Under the pieces are notes generated by a model. That model was not told where the DNA came from. It made no database searches and saw only the letters and a list, made by a program, of their open reading frames with translations. A DNA stretch of 53,613 bases from positions 1 to 53,613 of the forward strand of contig NZ_QHJF01000036.1 of the NCBI RefSeq assembly GCF_003259225.1, written 5' to 3'. Positions within the stretch are counted from its first letter, which is position 1. Every line of letters starts with the position of its first letter. Both the position numbers and the translations under genes were made by a program. Of this stretch, positions 8,205 through 17,022 are shown piece by piece. Source of the DNA: Marinomonas arctica. GTDB taxonomy: Bacteria; Pseudomonadota; Gammaproteobacteria; Pseudomonadales; Marinomonadaceae.

Positions 8205-8726
8205 TCAATTAACACGCTCAAATGCGTGCTGAATGTCGGTATAGGTCACTTTTGCTTGAATCGCTTCTAGGGCAATAAAATGCAGCAGTTCTTCACGGGT
8301 GGTGCAAGCGTCTGGCAGGATGCTGACTTGGTAAGGATCAGCAGCATCTGAAATCGCCGTGTGTGTCACGCAGTTTTGCGTCATCATGCCGCAGATCACT
8401 AGGCGATCTACCGCTAGCTCTTCTAGTACTTGCGTCAGGTTTGTCTCTTGAAACGCATCGGCGTGTGTTTTTGTGACGATAGGCGCATCTGGTGCGGCGT
8501 CTAAAATGGCTTGATGCAATTTAACCCCTTCGCTGCCTTCAGCAAATAGTGGTGATTCACTTTCAGCCACATGTTGCACCAGGACTACAGCGGTATCTTG
8601 CTCTTTCGCGGTTTGAATGGCGTTAAGGATTTCTTTTAAGACCTGCTCTGTATTCCATAAAGGAAAGCTTCCATTGTCGAAATAATCGTTTTGTACATCG
8701 ATGACTAATAATGCGGTGCGGCTCAT
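8205..8726 (-). CDS. Isochorismatase-fold cysteine hydrolase
   Basis: The 173-residue cytosolic enzyme has the catalytic triad of the cysteine-hydrolase/isochorismatase family: D10 in LLVIDVQND, K86 in VTKTHADAF and C119 in GMMTQNCVTHTA. Members hydrolyse isochorismate, nicotinamide, ureidoacrylate or related amides, and the substrate cannot be told from these motifs. It is divergently transcribed from the AraC-type regulator at 8854, with a 127-bp shared control region, a pairing often seen for this family. The gene is therefore probably regulated by that protein. The length is normal for the family. Confidence 0.88.
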   Translation of the reverse strand: MSRTALLVIDVQNDYFDNGSFPLWNTEQVLKEILNAIQTAKEQDTAVVLVQHVAESESPLFAEGSEGVKLHQAILDAAPDAPIVTKTHADAFQETNLTQVLEELAVDRLVICGMMTQNCVTHTAISDAADPYQVSILPDACTTREELLHFIALEAIQAKVTYTDIQHAFERVN

Positions 8727-8853
8727 GGTCGACTCCTATTCTGTTGTTTGCAAAGATCGTTATCAAGAACCCTAGCATCGCAAAACGATGGGTTCCATTA
8801 CAGTGTCAAATTTGCCATATTAAAAGCCAAAATTGACAAAATGAGTATTTCCC

Positions 8854-9801
8854 TTGAAACATTATCAAATCGCTGTGCTTGCTTATCCTCATTCTCTCTT
8901 GTCGGCGGTTTATGGTTTTGCCGAGACGTTCGAACTTGCCACTGAAGCCTGCACAGAGATAGGCTTAGAAGTTCGCATCACCACGCATATTTTGTATGAA
9001 GCCGACCTGCTCAACAAACAAGCAACCCAACAACCTTATCACGCGGTGTTATTGCCTCCCAGTTTGGAGAAAGCCAGTTACAGCGAGAAAAATGCCAGCA
9101 TCAATGATTTTTTAATCGCACAACATCGACAAGGCGCCATGCTTTGCAGTGCCTGCGCTGGGGCGTTTTTCTTGGCTTACACAGGTATTACGGATAAACG
9201 ACTGATGACAACACACTGGGCGCTGGAAGGTTTGTTTAAAGAACACTTCCCCAAGCAAGCAATGGACACGTCGAAGATATTGATTAACCAAGGCGATGTG
9301 ATCAGCGCCGGTGGCATGATGTCTTGGGTGGATTTGGCGATGGAGCTGGTACAAGCCTTGATGAATGTCAATATTGTTCGTCAGCTAGGCAAAACGTTAG
9401 TCGTTGATACCGGCAAAAGAGAACAACGCTATTATCAGCAATTCCAGCCAAATTTCGATCATGGCGATGCGGCGATTCTGGCGGTTCAACATCATTTACA
9501 AGGGCATTTTGCCGAACTGCAACGCACCGAAAGCATGGCCGCTCTCGCCAAACTCACACCGAGAACCTTTTTAAGACGTTTTTCCAAATGTACTGGATTC
9601 AACCCCAATGAATATTTGCAGCGACTTCGTATTCAAGCCGCTTGCGACAAGTTGGAGGAAACAACACAGCCGTTCGAAAGCATCGCCCTGGAGGTAGGAT
9701 ATGAAGATGTAGGGAGTTGTCGTAAAGCCTTTCAAAAAATTATGGGGCTAACGCCCAGCGCTTTTCGGCAACGTTTTGTGTCTTCTATAACAGCCAATTA
9801 A
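8854..9801 (+). CDS. AraC-family regulator with DJ-1/PfpI (GATase-1-like) sensor domain
   Basis: Residues 1 to about 190 resemble the DJ-1/PfpI amidotransferase-like domain (AVLAYPHSLLSAVYGFAE; CSACAGAFFLAYTG around the nucleophile-elbow position; DVISAGGMMSW). The last 100 residues are a double helix-turn-helix AraC domain (LAKLTPRTFLRRFSKCTG and IALEVGYEDVGSCRKAF). This is the FtrA/GlxA-like architecture, in which the amidase-like domain senses a small metabolite. The start is TTG at 8854; upstream only a weak GAG about nine bases before it is seen, so the exact start is moderately sure. It probably controls the divergent hydrolase gene and perhaps itself. Confidence 0.88.
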   Translation: MKHYQIAVLAYPHSLLSAVYGFAETFELATEACTEIGLEVRITTHILYEADLLNKQATQQPYHAVLLPPSLEKASYSEKNASINDFLIAQHRQGAMLCSACAGAFFLAYTGITDKRLMTTHWALEGLFKEHFPKQAMDTSKILINQGDVISAGGMMSWVDLAMELVQALMNVNIVRQLGKTLVVDTGKREQRYYQQFQPNFDHGDAAILAVQHHLQGHFAELQRTESMAALAKLTPRTFLRRFSKCTGFNPNEYLQRLRIQAACDKLEETTQPFESIALEVGYEDVGSCRKAFQKIMGLTPSAFRQRFVSSITAN

Positions 9802-9823
9802 GCGATTAAGGAGCATAAAATAT

Positions 9824-9855
9824 AAAAGCAAAATCACCTACGTGGTTTTGCTTTT
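9824..9855. terminator. Convergent rho-independent terminator
   Basis: AAAAGCAAAATCAC and its near-complement GTGGTTTTGCTTTT form a long A/T-flanked hairpin between two convergent genes, with a T-run on either strand. It can serve both the AraC-type gene and the cupin gene. Confidence 0.75.
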
Positions 9856-9888
9856 TTCTATCTATTAGTCGTGCTCAATCTACAACTA

Positions 9889-10218
9889 TCAGTCAACAAT
9901 AAACAGAGTTGCGCCTTCTGTTGTGGAAGAACGATGCGGTTCGGCATCGTCGGCCACTTGATAGCTCATGCCTGCGGATAAAACAAAGGTACGACCGTCT
10001 TTTAAGACCGTTTTCAGCTCGCCACTCATGCAAAAAAGAATGTGACCTTTGGTACACCAGTGGTCGGCTAAATAACCCGCCGAATAAGTCACGATCCGCA
10101 CACGAATATCGCCAAATTGTTTGGTCTGCCAGTAGGCAAAGCCACTTTCACCTTTGTGGGTGGTTTTTTCCACGCCTTGCCAATCGGTAACACCAAAGGG
10201 TAAATCGGTAATCTTCAT
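9889..10218 (-). CDS. DHCW-motif-type cupin-fold protein
   Basis: The 109-residue protein is a single small cupin domain. It contains ADHWCTKGHILFCMSGEL, which corresponds to the DHCW/DHWC signature of a small uncharacterised cupin family, and a second cupin motif (DAEPHRSSTTEGATLFIVD) at the C-terminus. Putative metal ligands are the His residues in those two motifs. No substrate is known. It is a single gene, convergent with the AraC-type gene. Confidence 0.75.
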   Translation of the reverse strand: MKITDLPFGVTDWQGVEKTTHKGESGFAYWQTKQFGDIRVRIVTYSAGYLADHWCTKGHILFCMSGELKTVLKDGRTFVLSAGMSYQVADDAEPHRSSTTEGATLFIVD

Positions 10219-10331
10219 ATTAACGCCTTAAAGTCTTTCTATTCGTTACAAAATACCGCCCATTTGCACGGCATAACATAACCAGTAGTAAGCGTTAGCA
10301 AGCGGCGTTGGTCAAGCACTATCTTAACGGT

Positions 10332-11069
10332 TTAAGTAATCTCGATTTGATAACAAAATGTTTCAGCAGCACCATGGGAAATACGGTATTCCAAGGGCGT
10401 TTTATCGTAACCATAAGCCACCCGCTCAATCACCGCAACGGGGCTGTTTTCTGCGATGTTTAACGCTCCCGCAATGCGCGTATTGGCCGATTGGATCGTT
10501 AAGGTTTCTCTTGCTGAGGCGATAAGTTGGCCACATTCTTGTTCGTAAAATGGGTATAACAAATTACCAAATTCGGATAAATCTAAATCGATCAGTCGGG
10601 AAAAAAGTGACTCAGGTAGCCAAATTTCTTCCGTTAGTACCACACGCTCTTCCAAAAATCGCAGGCGTTCGAGACAAATGGCGTGGTCCCTTGTATTAAG
10701 GTTTAACGCATCAGCAATGTGCTTAGACGGTTGTTTCATGGTTTTTGATAACAGTTGGCTTTTCGGCATGACAAAACGGCCATCCGACGACATTTGACGG
10801 AAAAAACGAAACAACGAAGCGTTGAAATCTGGTCGACGCACAAAGGTGCCACGACCTTGGCTTCTATAAAGCAAACCATCGTTCACTAGCGTATCCACCG
10901 CCTTACGGATCGTACCAATGGCCACGCCATAGCTTTTGGTTAATTCACTTTCTGTCGGAATGGGCTTCTCCGGCAACCAAATTCCTGCGCTGATGTTCTC
11001 TAGCAATTCATCACGTACCTGTTGATACAGCGGCAAACGTTTATCCCGCCCATGCTTGAAAAAAGTCAT
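10332..11069 (-). CDS. GntR-family (HutC/UTRA) transcriptional regulator
   Basis: The N-terminal 70 residues form a GntR winged helix (LPLYQQVRDELLENISAG; SYGVAIGTIRKAVDTLVNDGLLYRSQGRGTFV). The C-terminal part is a UTRA effector domain (RFLEERVVLTEEIWLPE; SPVAVIERVAYGYDKTPLEYR). I prefer the ATG at 11069 (245 residues), with AGAGA just upstream, over a TTG at 11102. It is divergent from the amidohydrolase-permease pair at 11271-13447, which it probably controls in answer to the substrate imported by the permease. A 14-bp tandem repeat array covers its leader and ribosome site, and a 16-bp palindrome lies before the divergent gene. Confidence 0.88.
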   Translation of the reverse strand: MTFFKHGRDKRLPLYQQVRDELLENISAGIWLPEKPIPTESELTKSYGVAIGTIRKAVDTLVNDGLLYRSQGRGTFVRRPDFNASLFRFFRQMSSDGRFVMPKSQLLSKTMKQPSKHIADALNLNTRDHAICLERLRFLEERVVLTEEIWLPESLFSRLIDLDLSEFGNLLYPFYEQECGQLIASARETLTIQSANTRIAGALNIAENSPVAVIERVAYGYDKTPLEYRISHGAAETFCYQIEIT

Positions 11070-11070
11070 T

Positions 11071-11140
11071 GTCGTCTCTTGTTTGTAAGCTCTTATTAGC
11101 AAGCTCTTGTTGGTGAGCTCTGTTTAGTAAGTTCTTGTTG
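11071..11140. repeat. Five-unit 14-bp degenerate tandem repeat upstream of the GntR gene
   Basis: Units at 11071, 11085, 11099, 11113 and 11127 each resemble GTAAGCTCTTGTTG on the plus strand. The array ends one base before the ATG of the GntR gene, and its last unit supplies the AGAGA ribosome-binding sequence. Confidence 0.75.
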
Positions 11141-11214
11141 ATAAGTAAGGCCCATTCTAATGCTCTGTTTACAGAACGTCCACGATTGTTGACTTGTTGG
11201 TCATATAAACATAT

Positions 11215-11230
11215 ATTCATATATATGAAT
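11215..11230. promoter_or_regulatory. 16-bp palindrome, candidate GntR operator
   Basis: ATTCATATATATGAAT is a perfect palindrome 40 bases before the amidohydrolase start, in the region shared with the divergent GntR gene. GntR-family proteins bind short palindromes, so it is a reasonable operator, unproven. Confidence 0.5.
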
Positions 11231-11270
11231 TACAAAAAATTACACTAACCTTTCACATTGAATAATAAAA

Positions 11271-12113
11271 ATGACAAAACACGATTCTCCGATGACGCAT
11301 CAATCACCATTAATAACAGGCATTGATACTCATGCGCACCTATTTCGCACCGACCTTCCCATGGCCGAACAGCGTCGATACGCACCTGAATACAATGCAC
11401 TGGCCGAAGATTTTTTAGGCCAATTAGCCAAACATAATGTGTCTCACGGTGTGTTGGTTCAACCGAGCTTTTTGGGTACAGACAACCGCTTTATGCTGGC
11501 CGCGTTGCGCGAATACGCGACACAGTTAAAAGGCATTGCCGTTGTCGATCCAAGCATCAGCGATACAGAGCTGGACGATTTGAACGCAGACGGCGTGGTT
11601 GGCATTCGTCTTAATCTTATTAAAAAGCCGCTGGAAGATTACACCTCACCGCTTTGGCAGACTTTTTTTGGCAAATTGGCACAGCGCAACTGGGTGGTAG
11701 AAATTCAGCGAGAAATCGACGATTTAGCCAGTTTTCTACCGGCTATTTTAGAATCAGGCGTAGAGATCATTGTCGATCACTTTGGACGGACTTCAACGGG
11801 CATTCAAGTATCCAATCCAGCCCATCAAGATTTCTTAGACTTATTAAGCAGCGGTGCACCTATCTGGACCAAGGTGTCAGCGGCCTATCGCTGTGATGCC
11901 AACCTTGAGCAAGCACAAACCATGTTAGCCACTTTGCGCTCAGCTTATGGACACTCAGAGCTTTTATTGTGGGGCAGTGATTGGCCACATACCCAGTTCG
12001 AATCACAAACCGATTACCCAGAACAATACCAGTTTATGGAAGCATTACTGCCAAACATGGATGAACGCAAGCAGATCCTGATAACGAACCCAAGCAAGCT
12101 ATTTAAATTTTAA
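11271..12113 (+). CDS. Metal-dependent amidohydrolase-2 family hydrolase (PDC-lactonase-like)
   Basis: This 280-residue TIM-barrel protein belongs to the amidohydrolase_2 family. It has the N-terminal metal motif DTHAHL (residues 19-24), a strand-ending IVDHFGR and the C-terminal LLWGSDWPHTQ whose Asp is the catalytic residue of the family. Relatives include 2-pyrone-4,6-dicarboxylate lactonase and lactonases or decarboxylases of sugar-acid and aromatic catabolism; the substrate here is not known. A MatC-like permease gene follows after 35 bases and the GntR gene is divergent, so the three look like a small uptake-and-degradation unit. No clear ribosome site precedes the chosen ATG, and the ATG at codon 8 is an alternative. 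Confidence 0.85.
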   Translation: MTKHDSPMTHQSPLITGIDTHAHLFRTDLPMAEQRRYAPEYNALAEDFLGQLAKHNVSHGVLVQPSFLGTDNRFMLAALREYATQLKGIAVVDPSISDTELDDLNADGVVGIRLNLIKKPLEDYTSPLWQTFFGKLAQRNWVVEIQREIDDLASFLPAILESGVEIIVDHFGRTSTGIQVSNPAHQDFLDLLSSGAPIWTKVSAAYRCDANLEQAQTMLATLRSAYGHSELLLWGSDWPHTQFESQTDYPEQYQFMEALLPNMDERKQILITNPSKLFKF

Positions 12114-12148
12114 TTGCCAACCAGGCAGTGTAAAAAGGAATCATAAAA

Positions 12149-13447
12149 ATGAGTCTACTTGTTGTTGGAGCCATTCTACTCTCCATCATTCTCGGCTATA
12201 AAACCCGTATTAATATCGGACTGTTTGCCATTGCCTTTGCCTATTTGATTGGCAGCTTTGCACTGGGACTAAGCCCAAACGACATCATTAAAATGTGGCC
12301 GCTGAAGATCTTCTTTATTATCTTCTCTGTGTCTTTGTTTTATAGCTTCGCCATCATCAATGGCACCTTGGAAAAACTGGCCGAGCATCTCATGTATCGT
12401 TGCCGACATTTCCCCCATCTGTTGCCTTACGCCATTTTCATTACCACAACGATTATTTCGGCTTTGGGCGCAGGCTACTACACGGTATTAGCCTTTATGG
12501 CACCCATTACCCTACTGCTTTGCCAACGTACTGGCATGAGCATGGTGATTGGCTCAATGTCGGTGGGTTATGGGGCGCTAACGGGGGCAAACTTTATGTC
12601 TAGTCAGAGCGGCATTATTTTCCGCGGTATCATGACGAACGCCGGCGTCACGGAAAACCAAGCCTTTATCAACTCCATTGGTATTTTTCTAAGCACGGCA
12701 ATCATACCTTTCATCGTGATTACGGCGCTGATTTTCTTCACCAAACACCGTAGCACGATCGCCAAAGGCGGCTTTCAAATAGAAGCGCCCACGGCGTTTA
12801 ATAAAGAGCAACGCCAAACACTCATACTAACGCTTGTTATGATGGGCTTAGTATTGCTTGCGCCAATTTCACATCTGGTATTCCCTGATAATCAGACGAT
12901 TACCTTCATTAATTCAAAAATGGACATTGGCTTAATTGCCAGTGTGTTCTCTGTCATCGCGCTGTTGCTGAAACTAGGTGATGAACGCAAAGCCATTGCT
13001 TCTGTGCCTTGGTCAACGCTTATTATGATCTGTGGTGTGGGTATGCTGATCTCGGTTGCTATCAAAGCCGGTACCATTGACGACCTTGCCTCTTGGATTG
13101 GCACGTCTATTCCAGCGGTATTCGTTCCTGTTGTGTTTGGGGTTGTTGCCGCGTTTATGTCTCTGTTTGCCAGTACCTTGGGCGTGGTGACACCTGCGCT
13201 TTTCCCAATCGTGCCATCCATTGCACAAAGCTTGTCATTGGATCCTATGATGCTGTTCATCTGTATCGTTGTTGGTGCACAGGCCACGGCCATTTCACCT
13301 TTTTCTTCCGGTGGTAGTTTAATGCTGGGCGCTTGTCCAACAGAAGAAAGCCGCACCAAGCTCTTTCCACAGCTTCTGTTCCGTGCCGCACCATTGGGAT
13401 TTGCCGCCGCTTTATTCTTTAACTTGCTAATCACCTTCGTGCTTTAG
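12149..13447 (+). CDS. MatC-like/SLC13-type ion-transporter-superfamily permease
   Basis: The 432-residue integral membrane protein has about 11-12 hydrophobic segments spread through its length. The first 60 residues match the MatC N-terminal type (dicarboxylate carrier), and the conserved AISPFSSGGSLMLGAC near the C-terminus is typical of the ion-transporter (DASS/CitMHS) superfamily. It probably imports an organic anion such as a dicarboxylate or lactone acid that the preceding hydrolase acts on. An AAGGA ribosome site lies eight bases before the ATG. Substrate specificity cannot be read from the sequence. Confidence 0.82.
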   Translation: MSLLVVGAILLSIILGYKTRINIGLFAIAFAYLIGSFALGLSPNDIIKMWPLKIFFIIFSVSLFYSFAIINGTLEKLAEHLMYRCRHFPHLLPYAIFITTTIISALGAGYYTVLAFMAPITLLLCQRTGMSMVIGSMSVGYGALTGANFMSSQSGIIFRGIMTNAGVTENQAFINSIGIFLSTAIIPFIVITALIFFTKHRSTIAKGGFQIEAPTAFNKEQRQTLILTLVMMGLVLLAPISHLVFPDNQTITFINSKMDIGLIASVFSVIALLLKLGDERKAIASVPWSTLIMICGVGMLISVAIKAGTIDDLASWIGTSIPAVFVPVVFGVVAAFMSLFASTLGVVTPALFPIVPSIAQSLSLDPMMLFICIVVGAQATAISPFSSGGSLMLGACPTEESRTKLFPQLLFRAAPLGFAAALFFNLLITFVL

Positions 13448-13448
13448 C

Positions 13449-13502
13449 GCACCTTAAACCTCTTTGGGCGTAAGCATTACTAAGGTGCTGCGCCCTTTTT
13501 TT
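13449..13502 (+). terminator. Rho-independent terminator after the permease gene
   Basis: GCACCTTA (13449-13456) pairs with TAAGGTGC (13481-13488), and alternatively GGGCG (13466-13470) with CGCCC (13491-13495); a run of seven T follows. It separates the permease gene from the chemoreceptor gene. Confidence 0.6.
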
Positions 13503-13517
13503 ATAGGAGATACCTGA

Positions 13518-15413
13518 ATGACTCTTTCTCTGCGCACTCGTTTATTGAGTGTCAGTATTTTAGCGGTCGTCATCACAACGGCCTACCTCATTACCGAAAC
13601 GACTTTGTCGCTCACCCAACAAATGCGTGACTCTTTATTAAAAGACGTGCGTCACTTTGCTGGTGCCTATGGTGACAACACCAGTGAGTGGTTAAATAGC
13701 CGCAAAGTCATTGCTGCATCGCTTGCCAATACCTTGGAACGCACGCCTGAACAATCCCCCTATATCGCGATCAAACAAGCCTTTGATAGCGGCCAATTTG
13801 CGCTAACCTATTACGGTAATAACGACGGCAATATGTATCGCCAAGATCCCGCCCTAGATGCCAAACGACCTGACTATGATCCTCGCGCGCAAAGCTGGTA
13901 CATTGACGCGATCAATAAAGGCAAGGCCAGCATACTTGGACCAAATCTAAGCTCTACCACCAAAGATTTGGTGATTATTCTAACGAACCCAGTTAACCGA
14001 AATGGACAACTATTTGGTATGGTGGGCGCCAATCTCAGTTTGGATCAGCTGTCTAAACAAGTTGGCGAGCTTAACGTCCCAGGGTCAGGCTTTGCCATGA
14101 TGGTGGCGTCTAACAACGACATTATCGCCCACCCAGACAGAGATATGGTGATGCAGAAAGCCGAATCTATCTCTTCGATTTTTGCCCCTAAACTTCTGTC
14201 TAATTTGATCAAAGAAGACAAGTTAGTGGAAGAAACCCTAGACGGTAAAGAAGTGTTTGCCTACGGACAAGCCATTCCAGGCACCGATTGGTCATTGGTC
14301 TTTACTATGGACAAAAGTGAACTCATGGCACCTGTCTATAAAGTCTTGGTTCGCCAAATGGTCACCGCCTTGCTTCTTCTAGTTGGTTTTATTTGCTTTT
14401 TATACTGGTTGTTCAAAGTCCTCTTTAGTGACCTAAATCGGGTTTCTAATGCGTTACAAGATATCTCAAAAGGCAAAGGCGATTTACGCGCTCGCATCGA
14501 AGTAAAACGCGACGATGAAATTGGCGTATTGGCACAAGGTTTTAACGATTTTGTTGGCCATATGCACGGTGTGGTTGAACGACTGAAAACACTGTCCAAA
14601 GACGTGGCAGACGAAGCACACAAAGTATCGAATTCCTCAACACAAAGCGCTTCGCGTGTGGCGACTCAGCAACAAGAAATCGACATGGTGGCGTCTGCAG
14701 TGACTGAAATGGCAGCGGCTACCCACGAGATCGCTGGCAATGCAGAGCAAACCGCTAAAGCTGCGGGTCACTCTGTGGAACTGGGTAACAAAGGCAGTGC
14801 GCAAGTACAAAAAAGCCGTCATTCTACCTATGAACTGGCCAACGAAGTCAGCGCCGCAACACAACAGATAGCCGATCTAGATAAGCACGCCCAACAAATC
14901 AGCGGCATTCTCGCTACTATTATAGGCATTGCGGAGCAGACCAACTTATTGGCATTAAACGCCGCTATTGAAGCCGCACGGGCAGGTGAACATGGTCGTG
15001 GCTTTGCTGTGGTCGCCGACGAAGTTCGTACCTTGTCACAGCGCACCCATGCCTCGACCGAAGAAATTCAAAAAATGATCGAGTTACTGCAAGAACAAAC
15101 ATCGAGAGCCGTTGTGTCGATGCAAAACAGCAGTGCAAAAGCTCAAACCAGCGTGGCCGATGCCGATGCTGCCACACAAAGTCTAGAAGAAATCGCTAAC
15201 GCCATTATTAGTATTTCTGACATGGCGACACAAATCGCCACTGCCGCCGAAGAGCAAACCGCTGTTACCAATGAAATCAGCCAAAACAGCGAGATCATTC
15301 GTCAAGTCGCTGCGGACTTAGCCTCAGAAAGCCAAACCGGTGTGGAACAATCGAAACGGCTTAGTCAACTGGCCAAACAAGTCGACACCGAAGTGGGCCA
15401 GTTCCAGATCTAA
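13518..15413 (+). CDS. Methyl-accepting chemotaxis protein with dCache sensor
   Basis: This 631-residue chemoreceptor has an N-terminal membrane segment (residues 10-30), a periplasmic dCache-type sensor (about 35-275, with the [13 protein letters not shown]...TNPVNRNG ligand-pocket pattern), a second membrane segment (about 278-300), a HAMP domain, and a long coiled-coil signalling domain. The hairpin tip [38 protein letters not shown] is strongly conserved across the family. dCache domains of this kind often bind amino acids, amines or organic acids. There is no C-terminal NWETF-like CheR/CheB tether. AGGAGA lies eight bases before the ATG. It follows the permease gene but a terminator separates them, so a shared ligand is only possible. 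Confidence 0.93.
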   Translation: MTLSLRTRLLSVSILAVVITTAYLITETTLSLTQQMRDSLLKDVRHFAGAYGDNTSEWLNSRKVIAASLANTLERTPEQSPYIAIKQAFDSGQFALTYYGNNDGNMYRQDPALDAKRPDYDPRAQSWYIDAINKGKASILGPNLSSTTKDLVIILTNPVNRNGQLFGMVGANLSLDQLSKQVGELNVPGSGFAMMVASNNDIIAHPDRDMVMQKAESISSIFAPKLLSNLIKEDKLVEETLDGKEVFAYGQAIPGTDWSLVFTMDKSELMAPVYKVLVRQMVTALLLLVGFICFLYWLFKVLFSDLNRVSNALQDISKGKGDLRARIEVKRDDEIGVLAQGFNDFVGHMHGVVERLKTLSKDVADEAHKVSNSSTQSASRVATQQQEIDMVASAVTEMAAATHEIAGNAEQTAKAAGHSVELGNKGSAQVQKSRHSTYELANEVSAATQQIADLDKHAQQISGILATIIGIAEQTNLLALNAAIEAARAGEHGRGFAVVADEVRTLSQRTHASTEEIQKMIELLQEQTSRAVVSMQNSSAKAQTSVADADAATQSLEEIANAIISISDMATQIATAAEEQTAVTNEISQNSEIIRQVAADLASESQTGVEQSKRLSQLAKQVDTEVGQFQI

Positions 15414-15441
15414 GCAGCCTTTCTTCAAGAGGATAACTTGC

Positions 15442-15514
15442 TTGTCGAGCCTTTAGTCCGACAAAAAACTCGTGACGACAAATCACGTCTTGTCGGGCTG
15501 AAGCCGCGACCTAC
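15442..15514. repeat. Two REP-like hairpin repeats (TTGTCGG...CCGACAA family)
   Basis: Two palindromic elements lie back to back: 15442-15464 (TTGTCG...CGACAA) and 15490-15514, which read on the minus strand begins with GTAG and continues GTCGCGGCTTCAGCCCGAC. A related hairpin occurs at 37002-37025. GTAG-headed short palindromes are the hallmark of REP elements mobilised by RAYT transposases. Confidence 0.65.
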
Positions 15515-15556
15515 AAAACCCTATACAATTCAGTTAGTTACTTACCTAAATATACC

Positions 15557-15970
15557 TTACTTCAAGTCATCAATATTGGTTAATACCCACGCACTGTTGT
15601 GCTGGGTAAAGCCAATTTTAGGGTAATACGCTACGGCTTGCGGCGCAGACAATAAAATCAAAGAGCACTTAGACTGTAAGGCTTCCTTGGTCATTCGAAT
15701 CAGGGTTTTACCGATCCCCGATGCCTGTACGGATTCATCCACCGCTAAGTCTGATAAATAGCAGCAAAAGGCAAAATCTGTCACCGAACGCGCCACACCA
15801 ACAAGCGCCTCACCCTGCCATGCGGTAATCAGCAGATTAGCGTGTTTCAACATGGCTTCAATGGTCTCAGTATTATCAATGGGACGACGCGCGCCCAACG
15901 TCGTTTTCGCCAGCAACTCAACAAATTGCTGAGCCGTAATAGCCTGATTAATCTTGTACTGGATAGACAT
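15557..15970 (-). CDS. GNAT-family N-acetyltransferase
   Basis: The 137-residue protein has the GNAT fold signature: a central strand (ALVGVARSVTDFAFCCYLSDLAV) and the acetyl-CoA pyrophosphate loop VQASGIGKTLIR, which fits the Q-x-x-G-x-G/A motif, followed by the alpha-4/beta-6 part (LILLSAPQAVAYYPKIGF). It transfers an acetyl group to an amine substrate that cannot be identified. Single gene in its own unit. Confidence 0.85.
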   Translation of the reverse strand: MSIQYKINQAITAQQFVELLAKTTLGARRPIDNTETIEAMLKHANLLITAWQGEALVGVARSVTDFAFCCYLSDLAVDESVQASGIGKTLIRMTKEALQSKCSLILLSAPQAVAYYPKIGFTQHNSAWVLTNIDDLK

Positions 15971-16092
15971 AAAAAAACACCTTTGGCGATGCGATAAAAA
16001 AGCAGCATAGAATAATCTGTGCGTTTATAAAATACGTAAATGCTTACCTAAAGTTAAGAGTTTAAACAACAGCGCACACTCAACAGGCATCA

Positions 16093-17022
16093 TCAACGCT
16101 CTGCCGACAACACTCGCAATGCCACCCCTGCGGCGGAAGTACGGTTTTCGACACCGAGCTTTGGGAAGATTTGCTCGAGGTGTTTGTTAACCGTGCGCGG
16201 GCTCATTTCGAGAATTTCCGCGATTTCGCGGTTGGTTTTACCATTGGCAATCCAGTGCAATACTTCCGATTCTCTATCAGTCAAATCCAGTGCCTGCTTC
16301 AGTAATGCTGGCCCTGAGAGTTTATCGCCGTCTTCCAGCCTTAAAAGCACTTCTTTTTGCTCGGTGACGCCCATCATTTTCAGCGCCAGAGGATAGTCCA
16401 AACCACTGAGTTTCAAGACATTCCCCAACTTTCCAACAGGCAAAGGGGGCTGATGAGCCAACCAAAGGCGTATTTGCAACGCCAATTGTGTGCTTTGCCA
16501 CTCACTATTGGCCCGTGCTTTCGCGAGTAACGCGTACGTTTGTGGTGTGGCCCAAGTAATTTCACCGGCGTAATTGGTTGTCATTAAATATTGCCCCATG
16601 CTATCAAGGGCCGATTGCGCGTTGTTACTCAAACGCGCATTCGACAAATGCACACGCATGCGAGCAATCAGTTCATTGGGCTGAATCGGCTTGGTGAGAT
16701 AATCTACCCCACCCGCTTCCAAGCCGCGCACAATATCGTCTGTGTCACTTAATCCCGTCATAAAAATAACCGGAATCGACGCCAAACTTTGGTCGGCTTT
16801 TAATGCTCGACAGGTGTCAAAACCGTCCATATTGGGCATGATGGCATCGAGCAAAATAATGTCAGGACGAATCCGTTTCGCAATGGTTAACGCCTGTCGG
16901 CCTTCAAGAGCGACCAGTACATCCATATGAGCCGCTTCCAAGGTGTCATGAATCAGGCTCAACGCATCTGGCGAGTCGTCGACCACTAAAACAATGTCAC
17001 TCTTACTACTGGGATTCATCAT
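16093..17022 (-). CDS. REC-LuxR response regulator, partner of the NCS1-type hybrid kinase
   Basis: The N-terminal 120 residues are a receiver domain (VLVVDDSPDAL; phospho-acceptor in IILLDAIMP, D59 from this start; conserved Lys in YLTKP). The C-terminal 65 residues are a LuxR/NarL helix-turn-helix (LTDRESEVLHWIANGKTNREIAEIL...RTVNKHLEQIFPKL). A less conserved 120-residue linker lies between. The ATG at 17022 has GAGA six to seven bases before it and gives a 17-base overlap with the kinase gene; 17043 and 17019 are alternatives. The overlap and the position after the urease genes make it the cognate output regulator of the kinase, probably acting on urt/ure genes. That target is inferred. 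Confidence 0.9.
   Translation of the reverse strand: MMNPSSKSDIVLVVDDSPDALSLIHDTLEAAHMDVLVALEGRQALTIAKRIRPDIILLDAIMPNMDGFDTCRALKADQSLASIPVIFMTGLSDTDDIVRGLEAGGVDYLTKPIQPNELIARMRVHLSNARLSNNAQSALDSMGQYLMTTNYAGEITWATPQTYALLAKARANSEWQSTQLALQIRLWLAHQPPLPVGKLGNVLKLSGLDYPLALKMMGVTEQKEVLLRLEDGDKLSGPALLKQALDLTDRESEVLHWIANGKTNREIAEILEMSPRTVNKHLEQIFPKLGVENRTSAAGVALRVLSAER

Noticed and set aside
12892..13434. Long minus-strand frame inside the permease gene
   Set aside because: It is an antisense shadow of a well-supported membrane-protein gene and has no ribosome site or family likeness.
15442..15464. Terminator of the chemoreceptor gene
   Set aside because: The hairpin is followed by A, not T, on the coding strand, so it is listed as a REP-like repeat.
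15438..15626. Short plus-strand frame after the chemoreceptor gene
   Set aside because: It runs through REP-like hairpins and then overlaps the 3' end of the GNAT gene; the peptide has no family likeness.
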